Shown piece after piece: positions 36,039-47,635 of a stretch of 64,000 bases of DNA. Under the pieces are notes generated by a model that was given only the letters and a program-made list of their open reading frames with translations, made no database searches and was not told the DNA's origin. This stretch comes from Lichtheimia corymbifera B2541 (lineage: Eukaryota > Mucoromycota > Mucoromycetes > Mucorales > Lichtheimiaceae). Every line of letters starts with the position of its first letter. The stretch's first letter is position 1. The position numbers were made by a program, and so were the translations under genes. The stretch covers positions 20,190 through 84,189 of the forward strand of contig JNEU01001118.1 in NCBI GenBank assembly GCA_000697475.1, written 5' to 3'.

Positions 36039-36760
36039 TCAGTGGGCGACACGAGCTGATTGAGCATATTGATGAATTGCATACAACAAGGCTTCGTTGG
36101 TTGGTTGTTCCCAGGCTTCAACAACAGTGTGAACGGCTATGGCTTGATTTCTATTTATCTCAAGCTCGAGTTGACATCCCGTCATGCGTTTGAAATGGGT
36201 CAAGACATCGGTTACTTGATGTTGTGTTGTATCGAGTAGTCCAGGAAGTTCATGTTGAGCCATGGCTGTAATGGTGCGTTGGATATGCGTGTTTATATAG
36301 CGGTCGATAGCTGAGAGTAATTGACGATCTCGTGGTTCATCTAGACATTGGGCTGATATCACGTTGCTCTCATGGTCGATGACAGTGGTAGTGTTAATGG
36401 TGTCGTGCTGGTTCCCATCATCATCTGTATTGCCATATTTATTGTTGTTCTCCATCATACAAAGCTCGAGTACAGTCTTCTCGATAAATGCAGCAAGAGA
36501 TGCCAAAGACAGCGTATAAGGATCATGTCGATTCCACGCGGTAGGGAGCTTATCTTCAATATAGGCTAATATTACTTCACATGTTAGCATGGTTTAAAAG
36601 CCAAAAAAGGAACATTCAGCGGTAATGACAACTTACAACCAACAGCACCTCGCAGCTGCCGTTTCAGTATTTGGACATCAACAGGTGATACAGGCTCGAG
36701 TTGCTCTTCACCAAGTACTTCGAGTGCGTCACGAAATTGGGTCGAGATTTGTTTGGACAT
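36039..36760 (-). CDS. Unrecognised ~216-aa helical protein
   Basis: Exons 36760-36637 and 36565-36039 join in phase through a GTAAGT donor and a TTAG acceptor to give 216 aa. The sequence is predicted mainly helical, with DALEVLGEEQLEPVSPVDVQILKRQLRGAVGSYIEDKLPTAW split by the intron, an acidic Asn/Asp-rich insert around residue 80, and a C-terminal part with ITAMAQHELPGLLD. I do not recognise a domain. The reading frame is open upstream of the chosen ATG, so a 5' exon could be missing. The promoter would lie in the 300 bp before it, next to the condensin 3' end on the same strand. Confidence 0.62.
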
Positions 36761-37065
36761 GGTGTAAAACGCAGTGTCGACATCGCGGGCAAGATGGGTA
36801 GAAAGTAACTGGGAATAAAGAGAAAGGTCAAGGTGCCAGTTTTCCGCCGAAACGATAACTGCAAAAACTTCCAATAGCCACCATGCAAGAAACGACCAGC
36901 GCATTCGAGAGTCGAGTATAAGAAAGATAAAAGGTAGATTTGCAAATAAAAAAAAAAGGTCGAAAACCAGGTTATAAAAAGAAGCGTGGTAGGATCGCCG
37001 CACTAAACCAAGTAACTGCAACCAGCCTGTGAAACATTCACTAAAAAAAGACAAATGGATATGCT
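36761..37065. other. Gap between condensin stop and the next leftward gene
   Basis: The frame of the downstream gene stays open through most of this gap with hydrophobic, phenylalanine-rich sequence. That looks like translated T-rich leader more than a conserved exon, so I leave it out of the gene. Confidence 0.45.
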
Positions 37066-40000
37066 TTATTGACCAGATGACATTTCATCATCATCATCCT
37101 TATCCTTAGCTGCATCTTGGGGTTCCTTATCCTTATCCTCCTCCTCATAATCATCTTCTTCATCGGCCATATCGTCGTCCTCCTCATCGTCGTCGTCGTC
37201 GTCACCATCGTCGTCGTCGTCTTCGCCATAGTCATCCAATTCCATATCAGATTCCTCATCGCTCTCCTCAATTGTCCGTTTCCGTTTCCGTGCTGGTTTC
37301 TTTTTCGAGGCTGGACCATCCGATTTAGCCGCAGTTTCCTTAGTATTGGAACTTGTTCCTGATGTATTATCTAGTGTCATTAACCATGCATTACTGTACT
37401 TTACCATAAAGGATCATTTACCTCGCTTTGACCTTAACACTCGCTTCTTTTTGGTAGTGGGTGTGTCGTTGACAGGTTCATCATTGTCATCCTCGTCCGA
37501 TTTCTGCTGGCCGCTGTGTTTCTGTACCCTTTGCTCCAGTTCATCGATAATCGACTTGAGCTCGGGTTTGGTCATCTTTTGTGCTCGTCCCTGATAATTG
37601 TATCACCGTTAGGAAACAAAGAAACGGTTCAAAAGTAACCATAAGAATGTCCAATGTTACCTTAGCAATGATCTCCATAAAGCTCCTATGCACCGATTCC
37701 TCATGAAGCTTATCTTGATATCCTGGCATGTTCTCCAGTAACTTGCGATAGCTCTTCTCTGATTTGAAGGGAAGTAACGACAAACAAAAGGCAATATCAC
37801 GCCAAATTCGCTGGTCATCGGTATTCACGAAGCGCTGACATAGTTTATCAACCACATTTTCGGCTTGTTTTTCCTAAAAGAAAGATGATTAGGTTGTGTA
37901 TTCAGTTGATAATGATACACCAATGTATACCTTTTCAGCAAAGTCAAAAGAAAAGATGAAGCGCATGATACGTCTGAACTTTTCCTCTTCCACTTTAGGC
38001 TCGCAATTGGTGAGATTACTGAGAATGTCTGGTAAATTGTTGTAGATTGCATTATCTTTGGTGGCCAGCTCGGTAAAGAATAGTTTGGCGAGGTCTGCAA
38101 TGCGTTGATCAGGGTCCTCCACGCACCGAGCCATCTCACTAATTTGTCCCTTGACTTTGACCATGCCATTTAGGATCAAGTGCGTCAATACCATCACTGC
38201 GTTCTTCTTGACAAGGGTGCTTTCATCCGAGAGGCGATTGTATAGGAATGAGATGTTTTCATCGATCAAAGTGTTGAAGCAGACCGCCATATCACCAAGT
38301 GCAATGACAATGTTGCTTCGAATGGTGGCATCCTTGGATCGTTCCAGAATGGTGAATAGTAGTTGTAGATGTTTTTCACAGTAGTCAGAGCTCACACACA
38401 TGAACTTCGCTAATGCTAAGGTGGCCATCATTTGCAACGTTCGATCCTACAGATAAATGTTAGCATTGTGCTAATAATAACAATCCCTTCCCATTTCATA
38501 CCGTATAGATTTTGTTGCGTGCGCATATCTCTGTCAATAATGGGCCATACCGTGCAAGCAAGGAATTGGGACCAAACAGAACTTCACGCTCACGGATATG
38601 TGTGATGGTGTCGCCAATGTCATCTTCTGCAGTACCACCAACTTGATCCAATTCATCATCACCACCTGTACCAGACTCATTCTCTATAAAGAAAGCGAGG
38701 TTTCTTTAGTAACTTATATCGCATGTACCATATTTGCTAAAACTTACCATCCTTTTTGCCTTTTTTCTTTTTCCATGCTGCTTCAAGGATTTCCAAATGT
38801 ACAATTTGCTTTAGTGCCACATGACCGACAAGGAATACAAGCTGACTGAGTTCCGTTGAGCTCTGGAATACCGGGTTTTGTGGATATGGCAATGCTTGCT
38901 GAGAGGCGCTCAAGTCATAGTCGATTTCCATGGGTTCACTGTTTGGCTCGTCATTGGTACCGGAAGCAGGCGTCCTTGATCGTTCACGCTCACCAAAGAC
39001 TTTGATTGTCTTGTTGCGGATAATCTCAGCGCATAGCACATCGGGATGCTCGCCCAGTAAATAAATTGTGTTGATTGCTTGTTCTGTGACACTGAACCTG
39101 TCCAAAAAAGCATTAGCACCTAAATCAAATAAAATGCTTTTGCAACCTACTTACCATTCAATGGAATCAGTGGGACTTTCAATAACATCCTTCAGACGTG
39201 GGAAAATGGCGTGTTGCATTGGCAATCGCATTCCTTCATAAACACTGCGTCCTTTTGGTAATAATGCAATCGAACAAGTTAGATCGATACCATAAACTCG
39301 GTCCACCATCTCTTGAGTTCTTTACCTTTTTCGGGTTGCTTGGTACCCGCCAACCGTTGAAGGGCAATGCACGTATATCGAGCCAGACTCAGATCAGCCT
39401 AATCAATTCAATAAACACGAGTTCCCCATGTTCCTTTGAATTGTTCCATCATACCTTGCCTAATGGACCAAGCCCTATCCGTAACAAGAGCTCCACCTTT
39501 TCGCTTACAATTTCAGTCTTCGCCTTTGCCAACATGCCAAGGATAATAATGGCACCTCGTCGTTGTGCCTTGGGAATATTTGCCCGCGTAAATCCTATAG
39601 ATGAAGTATTATTTACACGCACATTCACACACACATGGTCAAGCCTTTTCACCCACACATACCATAAACCGACCAAAGCTTGTCAATGACAGCTTCAGGT
39701 AAAGGATCCTCCGCCATCACGGTGCATAATAATTGTTCCAGCGACGTGAGCTCAGCAAGGGTGGTATTGAAGGTGAGGTGTATTAAATTGCGAGCTGTTG
39801 TGTTGATATTTTCTCGCCTGGAGAGTCGACCATCAGGTTCAAAGTACAGTGTACGGTAGCAATCGAGAAGCTTCATTTTGATCCCCTTGCCTTCGTCACT
39901 GGTATCCTTAGTCCATATAAGATGAAGCATCTTTTTGATTCCATCCTATCAAAGCAGTATATGTGTCAACTTATGTTCGTAGTTTATCCATATGATACAT

Positions 40001-42438
40001 CTTACTGCTGCAGGCTTCACTTTGTAATTATGTGCTGTGACAAGGAACTCCATGGCTTCTAACACCTCTGACTTGGACTTTGATGAAAGTAGTTGGCAGA
40101 TGATTGGGATGGCGACATGTAACTGTTGCACAAATTTGACAGCATCCATATGGAAAGTGCGCATCAAGGTCAGTTGCTGCATTTTCTCGGGTGAAATGAT
40201 GGTGTATTGCGGTTCTGGTTGTGCGGTTGGTTGTGGTGTTGTTTCTCGGTTGGATTCATCATTTGCGGCTTTAGAGGGAGATGTTGGTTCAGTCGATTGT
40301 TGTTGGTTCTCGGATGATGTATTATCTTGGGAGGCGTCGGTCATTTCCACGTCATTATCATTATTGCTTTCTGGTTGTTCTCGATCTGATTCTTGCTGCT
40401 CAGGTTGCACTTCATTGTGTGTTGATTGTTGTGCCATTTGCTGTTGTTGGTCTCGAATAGACGCTGCGGCTATACCAGTCATAGCCGCGACCTCATCTGC
40501 TGTTCGTACGCTCTACAACGTGATTGTTAGTATGCTAAACTAGCCAAGCTGTTCCAAATAACAATACACTTACAGACATCTCTTCTTTGATCTTATCCAG
40601 CTTACGTTGCCACTCTTCAAGGTCCAATTCACCACCGTACATGCTGTATGGATGTGTTGATATTAACTTGGTCAGGGCTCGAATGGCGTATTTACGGACA
40701 GCGCTACTTTTGTCTTCCAAATGACGAAGGGCGAGGACACCCAATGCATGCCGCCGCTTAGGGAATTTGGATTTGATGCTATAATAACACGTTAGCACCA
40801 TCTTGAATAAAATAAATCAACTTCAATTACTTACTCGAGGATCTTGAGATAAGATTGGAGTACTCTGGATCGGACAAAAGAGATTGGGTCGAGCATGCGT
40901 GCCTCCAAATATTCAAAGAATTCATTGATTTGGGAAGTGCTGTTCTCCTGTGTTGATAGCTCAACAATCAAGTTGCCCAGAATGTCTACAATCGCCATAC
41001 GCATAGTATAAGACTAGATGAAAAGCATCAGCATTTGCAACTCCCAACCCTATATTACTCAACCTACCTCACTTCCAAGCTGATCGATAAGCAGGCCCAG
41101 ATTCTTTAATATACATTTTGGTGATAATTCGGAAAGCTTGATCAAGAAAGCCGAGAATGTCTTTGGATTGGATGAATCTTTGACCTCTTTGTTGGACATG
41201 TCCTTGAACTCTTTCTTGCTCACTTCACGCAAAATCTCGTCAGCGAGCTGTGTAACAGCGTACTTGTCATTCATAAAGGTGAGGAGTTCGGCCATTGGCT
41301 CAGCAGAATGTTCCCAATACTGTAAATTTTGCATGATTGTCGTCTGGGCAGCTATAAACCATGCGTATTAGCTGACATCCTTCCTTCTTTTACCATATAG
41401 CACTTACGAAACATTTGATCATAGTACTTGATACTCAAAGCAAGGATTTTGAACGCTCTCATCTTGATAGCTGCAGCTGTTACATTCGCCTTTGGCGCTG
41501 GTGGATTTTCAAAGAGTTGAAATGCTGGTTTGGTGAATAAGCTGCATATGCATTAGTATCGCTGCATCCTTATGTAACACACTCCCATTCCATGTACCTG
41601 ATAAATGTCCCCCGTTCTGGGGTTAATGGCCAGATCTTGGATAGCTTGTATTCCAGCAGCAATGCGACAAGATCAAAGGCCTTGAGTTTTTGACTAGACC
41701 AATCGTGGCCCTTATCATCATCCATCCTTGATTTTCCTTTCTAGCAACGTAGATCCCATTCGTAAGCTTTCGTGGCATTTGTATATATGCTGTAACCGCT
41801 TCCTTCTTACCCTCGATTTGCTGGATGACGTTGAGGTCGATGATGAGGGTCGATTACCGGCAACCATGAGGATCCAATGTACCAAGAAGCCGTATAACTC
41901 GAGATTTTGACGATGACTTGCAAACGTTTCCTTTTCATTGTTCTCCATATCCTCAGATGTCGATTTAATCTCGGCTTTGAAGGCTACACAATGAAGCATG
42001 AGTCTCATTGTCGTCGCAAGATCCACCTCCCCTCCAATAATGTACCTGATAAGATAATATCCAACAGCTTGGCGGCGATACGTGGATTCACATGCTGAAA
42101 GTTTCTAAGAGAGTACATATATCAGTAACGTGTGTCGAGAACTGATCGATCGCGTTAGCTTACTTGATAAAGCTTCTGATCTTGTCAAACACAAGAGGAT
42201 CAGTAATGTTGTCGGATGAGACTTCTATGCTGTCGGTAATATCTTCGTTGAAAGAGATAAATGACTATCAGTGACTGACATGGAAGCTGTAGTAGGCAAG
42301 GTTGAACGAACCATTCAAGTATCTCGTCAATTCAGAATCGGTTCTGCCTTGAATGGTGACCTCATTTGGGATGCTGTATGTTGACTGGTCTTCTTGAAGA
42401 CGCTGTAACTCGTCATGCAACACGAATGGGCTGCTCAT
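37066..42438 (-). CDS. CND1: Condensin subunit 1 (CND1/YCS4, CAP-D2)
   Basis: A leftward gene of about 17 exons. Conserved pieces in order: a start MSSPFVLHDELQRL; ITDPLVFDKIRSFIK after a first intron; a long HEAT-repeat region (DPISFVRSRVLQSYLKILE, KSSAVRKYAIRALTKL, KKNAVMVLTHLILNGMVKVKGQISEMARCVEDPDQRIADLAKLFFTELATKDN); and a C-terminal tail with basic patches and long Asp/Glu runs. This HEAT block with VKVKGQ...DPDQRI is the Cnd1 signature. Condensin compacts and resolves mitotic chromosomes; CAP-D2 is the HEAT subunit bound to the kleisin. The tail near 37080-37260 is GA/GAT-rich low complexity. The donor of the first intron (GTTCGT) was chosen by phase. Inner exon borders were checked only by reading continuity. 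Confidence 0.93.
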
Positions 42439-42690
42439 GGATATGGAATAGTAGGAAAGGGAACAAGACGAGGCAGTGACAACAACTGTGGACCTGAAAG
42501 AGAGATGCAGCTTCTCCACGCGCTTTCTCAAACCAAAATTCAGACACCATCCCAACGCGCGGTGCACGCGATCCTGTCTCACATCGCCAGTGGTGTCATG
42601 ATTATATCATATCCCAAACCCTTGTCCATGAACAGCTATATAAGCAAGGTATTGAATCATGTTGTTGGGGTCAAAAAACATTTCATCAAT
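42439..42690. promoter_or_regulatory. Shared divergent promoter of CND1 and the small Cys-tail gene
   Basis: Only 252 bp separate the two start codons, so the upstream elements of both genes overlap here. No specific motif can be assigned. Confidence 0.5.
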
Positions 42691-42965
42691 ATGGAGGTAA
42701 GAGAGAGAGAGTTATGCTTATAGAATGAACGAGTTCATTAATTTGATTGGCATCATAATAGCGCAAAGACATTCCTACAAGCAAGAACGTCCCACGTAAT
42801 AAGAAGGCTGAAGAACAGATCCAATCTAGCGGTGCCAATTCAACTGCTCCTCCTGGTGGTCAAGAACACTTTAAATCAGTGGAAACCGATGCTGACCGAA
42901 AAGCCAACCGCGACCATATCCATGATCATGCTTGTCAGGGTTGTCCCCAATGCCGTAATATCTAA
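42691..42965 (+). CDS. Small 69-aa protein with C-terminal CxxCxxC motif
   Basis: Exon 42691-42696 encodes only Met-Glu; after an intron 42697-42761 (GTAAGA donor, ATAG acceptor) exon 42762-42965 completes 69 aa ending HDHACQGCPQCRNI. The protein is hydrophilic, Lys/Asp/Gln-rich, without signal peptide or membrane segment. His and Cys spacing at the end (HIHDHACxxCxxC) could bind zinc or iron. I do not recognise the family. Support comes from the exact splice signals, the matching phase and a fully open second exon; a conserved homologue or RNA evidence is lacking. It is divergent from condensin CND1. Confidence 0.62.
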
Positions 42966-43552
42966 ATAAAACCCAATGTAAACCTACGTCATGTGCATTG
43001 CATGTTTAACCAATTCTGTAAGTTGACAGGGTGTGTGTGTGTGTAGTATAAGCATAAGTTGGACCCTTTTCATCCCTTAACACATGCTTTGCAGCATGAT
43101 ACTCTACCCGTATTCCGGTTTTTCCCTTCTTTGATCATTCTTTCAGGTGATCTTGCCGATGACTTTTTATCATGCAGCTTTCTTTTTCATACTACCAGTA
43201 AATCGTTTCAGATGGATGTTATGCTATTATCCATTTCTCCTTCCCCTTTTACCCATTCCCCATGAACCGGAATGCTGGTTCAAAAATGGGCCGACGTGTT
43301 AGTGGTGGTGGTGTTGTTATTATTCAGAATCTTTCATTCCTTAATCTTGCTGCCTGTGAGAGATCAAAAACCCATGCTTTGTTTATTCCGGATGTTTATA
43401 TCCGAGGAGGAAGGATCAGTCACTTAATTGTTTATCATACATGATGGTGGTCTAGGACAAGAAAAAGTGTACATGCGGGAAAGAAAAAGAAAACAAGGAA
43501 ACGTGGTGGATGGAATGTACATGGGGGTGCGTGAAATGAAAGATATCATTGT
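42966..43552. other. Intergenic region between two convergent small genes
   Basis: It contains a (GT)n run near 43030-43044 and no recognised gene. Confidence 0.45.
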
Positions 43553-44137
43553 TCACAGCACTTGATGTTGTTGTTCGGTACCCGCCGGAAATATATCTTT
43601 GCTCAATTCTTTTCGATCGGCATTAAAGTAACGATCTTCGCGTGCAAACAGCCAATCGTACATCTTATCCACCACTGTAACACGCCTGCTGCGAGATTCA
43701 TGCTGTGGTGGAATGGGTAGAATGATAGGATGTCCCACAGCAAACCCATATGTATTTTGCCGTGTGGGTGAAGAGGAGTTATTCATGGGAGATGATGGTG
43801 ATGATGATGGTAATTGCATGGGCACAGGTGCCTTGTCATGATAATCATTCAAGTCATCCTCCTCATCGCTGCTGCTACTACTAGAGTTGCTGCTTAAGCT
43901 TGCAATAGAATATCCGCTGGTAGACTTAGTCATTTGTCGTTTTACTCGAGATTTTTCCACCAATCGTTTGTAATCGTCACCAGGAGCGTTGGCCAGTGAT
44001 ACGGTTGAAGACGCTTCATCCGATGAGACAAAGTGCTTAAAAAGGCTTCCAAGTGAGCCTTGTAAGATGCTGTTATTAAATGTGTTAAGATCAGCTTCTC
44101 GTTTGGCTTGATCGTCTGTGCTGTGATTTGGAAACAT
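43553..44137 (-). CDS. Unrecognised 194-aa serine-rich protein
   Basis: A single exon. The N-terminal half has a helical stretch LNTFNNSILQGSLGSLFKHFV and a basic segment (YKRLVEKSRVKRQMTKS). The middle is a Ser run followed by an acidic patch (SSSDEEDDL). The C-terminal part has YGFAVGHPIILPIPPQHESRSRRVTVVDKMYDWLFAREDRYF, which looks structured and is the most likely conserved part. There is no signal peptide. The codon pattern and the composed ends argue for a real gene; function unknown. Confidence 0.6.
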   Translation of the reverse strand: MFPNHSTDDQAKREADLNTFNNSILQGSLGSLFKHFVSSDEASSTVSLANAPGDDYKRLVEKSRVKRQMTKSTSGYSIASLSSNSSSSSSDEEDDLNDYHDKAPVPMQLPSSSPSSPMNNSSSPTRQNTYGFAVGHPIILPIPPQHESRSRRVTVVDKMYDWLFAREDRYFNADRKELSKDIFPAGTEQQHQVL

Positions 44138-45906
44138 TGGAAAGAATACGATGAAGGAAAAAAGAAAAGAAGCAAAAAAAAATGCGTGTCTTTTTATGTG
44201 CGATTTGCATGATGAAAGCGAAAAAAAAGCAACTCAGCCATGTGACCTTCCTCCGACACACAAGCTCACACACACACACACACCCAACGTATTGAGTACG
44301 TCTTACCCTCATAAACCGCGGACCCCAAGCGAGTACCCAAGTCCGTCCTTTTTGATACCACGAGGAAGAGCGGAGGGGAAAGGGGCAGGAGAAATGAGGG
44401 GAACACAACATTAACGTCAGACTGCAGCGACACGAGAGAGGAAAATGGTTTAGTCAAAGTTGCTAATGATAAACACAAGAGCGCCACATAATAATATACA
44501 ACAATAGAACAGGTATAAAAATCCATGTACAGCACCTCCCGAATATAGCCATTGAAAATCATATGCAATGTATGCGCACAAATAGGCATCATAGCGAGCA
44601 TGATGATGTTTATAGTAAAACCCATTACACGCCCGCATTGACATGCCGACTGGTATCCATTCAGTTACAACAGCAACAAGCTTGAAGCTTGTCTATACTC
44701 ACATGGCAAGATGGCGTAGGTAGCACCTGCTATTCCAAATACTACTAATTAGCCGCGAGAGAAGATCATGGTATAATGATTGTCGTTGATCATCCTTGCA
44801 CTTTTGATGAAATAATGCTGCTACAACCACTCCCCCCTCTTTGTTCCTGCTCAGAGCCGATGCGAGTTTAAATAAGCAAACTTGCTTACTCAAGCACTGT
44901 AAGCATACTTTTAGAATTGTCCAAGTCCGTTCGTGCATTTAGCATTTTAGAAACACAATCAGTGATCTGTCATCCAGTTTTGTTGTTCATATGACTACAT
45001 GCACGATGATGAAGAAAAGTAAACTGATGATCAAGCACACACGGGTAAATACTTTTGAAAGCAGCAGCCACTCAGTTACTACAACCATACAGCTCTTGAA
45101 TAGCAGTATACTACATAAGTGTGTGCTGTGTGTAGTAGTCGTTGACGACGAGTGGGTATCAATGACCTTTTTCTGGTCTTGTACGGATAATGTCAGAGCT
45201 TATTAGCATATTTGACTCAGCCGACCATGTCTCTTTCCTTCCCACATGGCAATATTGTTTGCTCATCTGAGCAACCATAGTCCCACGTCTCACAATTTTT
45301 GTTTTATATATACGTCATAGACATCTTGGTGTTTTCAACATGCACAAGGACGTTCTTTTTATTAAGACTCTCATACACATAAAAGTGATTTCCCTTGTCT
45401 TCAGCCTGGGAAATGTGTAAATGCTACATTGAACACATGATCGTTTGAATGGAACTAGAAAGGGATTGATTTTACATATAATGTCGCACAGATCGACCAC
45501 CATCTGCCTTGGTCATTGATACAGGCTAAGAAGGATGGGGATTACAAGCAGCTTTCGCTGTTTTCTTTTTTTATACAATGAAATCGAGCAATGGGAGATA
45601 TAAGACAATGGGTAAACCAAACAACAAGCTGTACATTAAGTAGCGGGTGGTGACGGATGAAGGGATGGTTGTGGTAACAAAGAAAAAAGGGGGGGAGTGG
45701 GCGAGAGCAGGGGAATAACTCTGGAAGGACACACCTTTCTTGAAAGAAGGCTAGTGAATCAACACGCACACCGGTAGAAAGGGGGAGCTCAGCATAGAAT
45801 AACGGTATCTGCACATACGATATGCTTCTAAGTAAAAAGATTATTAAGGATATAGCGTATAAAAGAAGTGAAGAAAGAAGCGTCATTCAGGATTTGATGA
45901 CCATAA
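44138..45906. other. 1.8-kb intergenic region, no supported gene
   Basis: It contains a (CA)n run near 44266-44284. Open frames here (for example leftward 44266-44625) are hydrophobic but cross CA-repeat DNA and show no family features. No tRNA or repeat was recognised. Confidence 0.45.
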
Positions 45907-46502
45907 TCAGCCTTGTATAACGCAACTGAGCCTGTACTTCATGCCGAGGTAGGACAGATAAAAGCGAGCTGGAAACACGCGTATGCTTTTGAGCTGAGGA
46001 AAGTTGTGATCTAAAACAAGAAGGAAAGAGAATCGTTAGTTGATGCATTGATGAAATCATATCATGCAATTTGCACACGCGGTCTATAATAATAATGATG
46101 ATGGTCCTACCTTTGATATCCACATAGATGCCTATCGTTGTTAAGGTGATTATCAGTGTTACTGTTCTCCAACCGAGAAAGAAGGTGGGGAAGGGAGAGA
46201 GAGAGAGCTGCAGACGACTTACCGCCCATAGTGAAAGCTTGCTCAATCTTGTAATGGTTCTCGCTTTGGAATGGTATCCATTGGTTGTCACGGAAGAATA
46301 ACCAGGTGACTTCTTGAGGGAAATCGGTCAATGGCGGTTCAGAAGATGAGAGGGGCTGTTCGGTGGATTTGCTGTCTTTTCGAGGAGTGAGGTCGAAAGA
46401 GTTGTGGTGGTGTGAAATTGGAGTTGGTGGTGATCGCATGGCATTGAGCCGAGGACTGGAATGAGAACGAATAGGCGTTGACAATGAAGTGGGAGGATGC
46501 AT
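45907..46502 (-). CDS. 134-aa protein with a compact WWE-like domain
   Basis: Exons 46502-46223, 46131-46111 and 46010-45907 close to 134 aa; the middle exon is only 21 nt. A disordered Ser/Pro/His start (~60 aa) is followed by VTWLFFRDNQWIPF, then GIYVDIKDHNFPQLKSIRVFP and YLSYLGMKYRLSCVIQG. The Trp pattern (TWLFFRDNQWIPF, then a helix NHYKIEQAF) resembles WWE or similar small beta-rich domains that bind ADP-ribose or ubiquitin-pathway partners, but the second conserved Trp region is weak. Without a profile search this remains a suggestion. The gene itself is well supported by splice phase. Confidence 0.65.
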
Positions 46503-47635
46503 GAGCAGAGCCTGGTATTTTATATATATATTATGTAAAGCTGGTTGGGAGAAAAGAGAACTAGAAAGAAGGCAAGCCAACAGGGTAGTAAGGTTTCCAT
46601 TCCTCGACCGCTTTAATGTTATAGTTTGCATACATACAAATCGGGAAAGTCGCTTGCCGCTTTTGAACCCTTCCACCTTTTACTTTCCATCATGCACTGC
46701 ACGCTACTTTCACCTTGACAGCATTCCTTCAATTTATCCTGCATCAGTAGATCCTCTTGGTGGCTGCTGAATCAAAACGAGCTACATCCCTTCAGATCAC
46801 ATGATGGTAACCTAGGAGATTCGACCGGTATCCATTGAAAAGGGTGATAGCTGATCTTGTATGTGACTCATTGATGGTATACATAGGTGCCTTACCCCTC
46901 TTACACAGCGTCACTTGGCATTGAAGGATTACTCAAAACCCTGCAGATAGTGTTATCCTAGCACGAAATGGTGGCACGTAAATAAAGAATGATCGCGTTA
47001 TTTATTGGCAACAAGTGGCTACTCGGGTATTCTGTTGGATGTGCTATTGATGATCACCAGACCCTATTTCTATGACTGTGAGATCATTGTATGGAATATC
47101 AGCTGCAGGAAAAACGGATACTTTGTAGTTACATGTGATGATTCCATCAACTTGATGCTTACAAGAAAGAGTGATGAGTGTGATGATGGGGTGATAGAAA
47201 CGTATTCCACACAGTATCATATATATAGAACGCACCTAGTGGACTCGTCTTTGATGACGACCATATTGCAGTAGACATTTGTTGTATTACACAGATGTCT
47301 TTGGTAAGTGGCAAGAATTCCTTGGCTCAATCATAATAATCAACTTGATCCACTGCGCAGCGTAGTAGTAGACACATATAATAACCATTGCTGTATATGT
47401 TTATTCATTGATAAAAAGGGGGATTACATGGTATGTTTATGCAAAGAGGATATGTGTTGTATAACCTAATGACGCCAGATCATATCAACCAAATGCAGCG
47501 AAAAGCGGTTTACAACCTGTGCAACCTTGTTGGTCGACACGTGAATTTGACCAGCACACTAATTTGCATCACCTTTTCTCAACTTTTGAGCACTTTTTGT
47601 CCTTTTCCTCCACTCGTTTTCTTTTTCTTCACACC
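46503..47635. other. Intergenic region between divergent genes
   Basis: No gene, RNA or repeat recognised. A C/T-rich leader precedes the peroxin-like start at 47636. Small open frames near 47005-47274 lack any protein signature. Confidence 0.45.

Noticed and set aside
36584..37054. Upstream extension of the 216-aa gene with Phe/Leu-rich membrane-like sequence
   Set aside because: It is encoded by T-rich leader DNA and has AG-acceptor-like and stop-adjacent features; no evidence it is translated.
44266..44625. Leftward 119-aa hydrophobic ORF
   Set aside because: It begins in ordinary AT-rich DNA and ends in a CA microsatellite (VCVCV), without family motifs or splice partners.
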